From assembly GCA_963930655.1 (NCBI GenBank), contig OZ005620.1:3487001-3551000 (forward strand): DNA of 64,000 nt, written 5' to 3'. This DNA is from Myrica gale. Lineage: Eukaryota > Streptophyta > Magnoliopsida > Fagales > Myricaceae. The position numbers and the translations under genes are program-made. The notes beneath the pieces are model-generated. The model saw only the letters and a program-made list of their open reading frames with translations. It did not search any database and was not told where the DNA came from. Below are positions 61,159-64,000 of this stretch, piece by piece. The number at the start of each line of letters is the position of its first letter. Position 1 is the stretch's first letter.

Positions 61159-63327
61159 ATGCTTAACGGGTTAGGCAGGCGTTGCTTTTGCACTGTTGTT
61201 CCACGACCATGGCTCTTTGTAGGCCTGGGCAATCCGGGTGAGAAGTACAAAGGAACCAGACACAATGTAATATACAAAATCATTCAGCTCAAGACCCGAA
61301 TTTCAGGTTCTTTCATTTTTGTTTAACCTCAGAGAAACATTCTTGTTCAACCAGGCAGGGTTCGAATTGATTGATGCATTTGCTGAATCACAAGGGATTT
61401 TGATGAATAAACCTCATTGCAAAGCTATCTTTGGGGAAGGCATGCTCACTTTGTTCATCTCACCTTATATTGTACATTTCTTGTTAACTTATTTGTATTG
61501 TAGCTCAAATCATGGTGATTTGGTAATCAATGTAGGTTTTGTTGGTGACGTCCCTGTTTTCCTTGCAAAACCTCAAACTTATATGAACCTTAGTGGTGAA
61601 TCTGTAAGTCACTCAGATATTTACTTTCGCTTCAGATGAAATTATTTTCTCTGTTTCTCGTGCATATGTCCCCATAGAAGTTTTCCATAGTCATTGGTTA
61701 CTTGGTCCACCTAATATATCATCTTGGATTTGTAATTTGGATGTTTATCAGTTTGAGTTCTGTAGAAATGTTGAAAAGAGTTTGGGGTATAGGTTCTATC
61801 TGATTATCTGTGATTTGCTTCAATTGACTGCAGACTGGACCACTTGCAGCTTATTATAAGCTACCTCTTAATCGTGTGATTGTGGTAATTTTTATTTTGC
61901 ATGGACTTTTTACGATTGGTTCAGTTGATAAAAGCTAATGTGTTGTTCCATTATTATGTTGTATGGTTTTAGTTTCATGATGAAATGGACTTGCCTTGTG
62001 GAGTGCTTCGTCTTCAACACAAAGGAGGTCATGGACGCCACAACGGGTATGTAATCATTTTTGTGATGGTTCAAGCAGCGTTCCTTGTTTGTAAATATAT
62101 ATGATAGCAGTAATTTGATCTTGGAAAAATGTTGCTTGATAGTCATTTGGATCCCTCTCAGATGCTAGGAGTTTCTCACTTGGATGATTTGAATAGCCTA
62201 GTATGTGATACGTCAGAAAGGCAAATAATGGAGGAGATAACATTAGAATCAGGAAGGCATATGACTATTCAGTTATACTAAATGCATTGACAGTGGGATG
62301 ATGTTTGATGTGACATTTATGCATCTATTCTTTTGGTGAGTGACAACCTGATAAGTTTTGAACGCTCAAGTTCATCCTCCATCTTATCCTTAGTGAGAGA
62401 AGGTGCCATGCGAACGAAAAAATCTTACCTACAGATGTTCTTTTTTTTTGCCAGACACAAATCGTGCTTGAGTGTTGCTATATGTCCATTTCTTTAAGCA
62501 AGCTAATGAAGCGGTTGAGCTTTGGAATTTTCTTTTTGGATTTTGTGTAATGTTCTTTGATTTACTTTTTTTTGTCTGTAATAATTAAACCAGGCTGAAG
62601 AGTGTGATCTATCATTTTCGTGGAAACAGAGAATTTCCTCGGCTAAGAATTGGTTAGTTGGAATGTCCCAACACAATTTAAGTGCAGCTCCTAACTGTTT
62701 TAATTGCCTTATTGTAGTGCTAAATTGTTTTGGTTAACCTTTTAGGTATAGGGAGGCCTCCTGGACAAATGGATCCCAAAGCCTTTTTGCTTCAAAAGTT
62801 CAATGCAACAGCTCAGGAACGAGTAAGTTGCGGTTACCTGCTCTTAATTATGGTCAATGTAAACCTGTATGTTCAACTCAACCTTATCCTTCGTTGAGTT
62901 CCCAAACCGGTTGATAGAAGTGATTAAGGGCATTTGGAGTGTCCTTATAAGCTGTTTTGTGGGTATTTAGAATATTGTCGCACCCACCCAATGCAAATGA
63001 CTGTCAGTATGTTTTCAGATTCCATATGCTACATATTTCATCCTACTACATCAAGCCATGCACGGCAGTCCAGTGCTTGCTTTTATCATCCGATTCTACT
63101 ATATGTTTTCTGGGCATGGTTGTATTCTTGGTTGAGTAATCACGAAGGAGATTTTCTTTTCCACTATAGTAATGTGCTATTGTTTTTCGTAGATCAATGC
63201 TGCTTTGCAAGAGGGTGTTGTCGCATTGAAACTCATTCTATCTAAAGGATTGACGGAGAGTGCAAGATCCTTCAACAGGGAGCAAAAGTACAAGCATATA
63301 AGATTGCAGACTGTGCCGATATTATAA
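61159..63327 (+). CDS. PTH: Peptidyl-tRNA hydrolase, organellar type
   Basis: There are eight exons: 61159-61266, 61355-61439, 61536-61603, 61834-61884, 61973-62046, 62594-62652, 62746-62822 and 63193-63327, giving 218 aa in phase. Residues 1-17 ([17 protein letters not shown]) look like a short organelle presequence. The bacterial-type PTH core follows: N25 in LFVGLGNPG, catalytic H35 in [20 protein letters not shown]107 in [11 protein letters not shown]128 in GGHGRHNGL, then [15 protein letters not shown]. These correspond to E. coli Asn10, His20, Asp93 and Asn114. The enzyme hydrolyses peptidyl-tRNA released by stalled ribosomes; it belongs to the plant group that includes CRS2 relatives. 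Intron 2 (61440-61535) is GC-AG; all others are GT-AG. Confidence 0.94.
61440..61535 (+). other. 96-bp GC-AG intron, open in frame
   Basis: The donor is GAAG/GCATGC and the acceptor TGTAG/GT. GC is required here because E-G-F-V matches the family only with this join. Ninety-six bases is 32 codons and contains no in-frame stop, so a retained form would stay translatable with a hydrophobic insert before the AKPQTYMN block. Confidence 0.75.
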
Positions 63328-64000
63328 GCTTAGATATTAATTGTCTACATATAGATGGCTGCTGAAGTATATAATCCCAGGGAGCCCGCATGGATCCTGT
63401 AAAAGCAGAAATGTGTCAAGTGAATTTAGTTGACCCCAATATATGCTATGTTATGTTTCAGTATAACTGTGCCAGGCACTTTGAAAGAGTGACTATTTCA
63501 TGGCTGTGTTAAGAAATTTTAGGAACGTTAATTTATTTGGCATCTAGCACTTTGAAACAGGAAAGGCAGAAGATTAACAGTCAACATTTTCATTCGAGTT
63601 CAGATAATTACCTCAACAAAACCTTCTTCCACTTTTTCCTGCTTGAAACTGTGTTGACATGAGAGCCCGGCCTGGTTAGCTGGTTGTAGCGATGGTCTCC
63701 CCATCAGAGCTGATTTGCTCCTCGCTCTGTAAAAGATTCAGGCATCTCCCCATCAGAGCTGTTGATCAACTCTAGGTAAGAAGCCCATATTTTTTTTTCT
63801 TTTTGTTAGCCGTTGAGTATGTCATCATTTTCCTCCCATGCAAATACTTCCGCATTATATTTCATATAATTTTTGTTTAAAAAAACACAAATTTCTTATC
63901 AGCATTTCACATACTGGTTTTACTTTCCAGTTTTTCCTCACCCCCCCCCCCCCCCCTCTCTTGTGCTCATGGCGTTGGCCGAGAGCCGGAGATCTGCTGG
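63328..64000 (+). other. PTH 3' flank and possible start of a next gene
   Basis: It contains the PTH 3' UTR, a poly-C run at 63941-63956, and at 63970 an ATG in the context CTCATGGCG that stays open (MALAESRRSAG) to the window end. Eleven codons are too few to identify a product. Confidence 0.3.
63941..63956. repeat. Poly-C run
   Basis: About sixteen consecutive C, close to the possible next gene; length is uncertain. Confidence 0.85.

Noticed and set aside
61319..61639. 106-codon ORF as a separate gene
   Set aside because: It is PTH exons 2 and 3 read through the in-frame GC-AG intron and into the next intron.

Overview
The window is nuclear DNA of a dicot plant, probably a woody rosid. 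The intergenic DNA is AT-rich. The genes have many exons with GT-AG introns, the proteins are plant-type (LOB-domain, CCT-domain, a plastid acetylornithine aminotransferase), and there is a dense mix of CACTA, LTR, LINE, SINE and MITE sequence. The tails of the LINEs and SINEs reminded me of Fagales genomes, but that is only an impression.

Layout. 1-649: nothing recognised. 650-4907: a decayed CACTA (En/Spm-type) transposon, full of GATCGATCG repeats and holding a 110-bp-armed foldback. 7728-13033 (-): a broken copy of the cysteine-desulfurase part of molybdenum cofactor sulfurase (ABA3), with a 478-bp solo LTR inside one exon. 13462-14930: two 5'-truncated LINE tails. 15071-16122: two tandem-repeat blocks. 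21015-24032 (+): a two-exon LBD4-like gene. 24587-30550: gene-poor, with a 109-bp tandem duplication and a near-identical 708-bp duplication that carries a TATA-like box. 31235-33132 (-): a four-exon CCT-domain (CMF-type) regulator. 33133-41205: gene-poor, with MITEs and simple repeats.

41206-63327 is the gene-dense part. It holds an At4g15545-type coiled-coil protein (-, 9 exons, 329 aa), a TPR protein with an acidic C-terminal half (-, 3 exons, 277 aa), chloroplast acetylornithine aminotransferase (-, 3 exons, 469 aa) and an organelle-type peptidyl-tRNA hydrolase (+, 8 exons, 218 aa). The exon models were built by hand from splice signals, reading phase and remembered family conservation. 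All are in phase end to end.

The genes do not form a pathway. They are independent plant genes: arginine synthesis, translation quality control, and transcription control in vascular and light or flowering programmes. I saw no gene cluster or clearly new biological system. The best leads are structural: an exon broken by a solo LTR with a clean 5-bp target duplication; an ORF1-only LINE in an intron with a 16-bp target duplication; three tRNA-derived SINEs, each in an intron and one with a TA-repeat tail; and a 96-bp GC-AG intron in the peptidyl-tRNA hydrolase gene that stays open in frame if retained.
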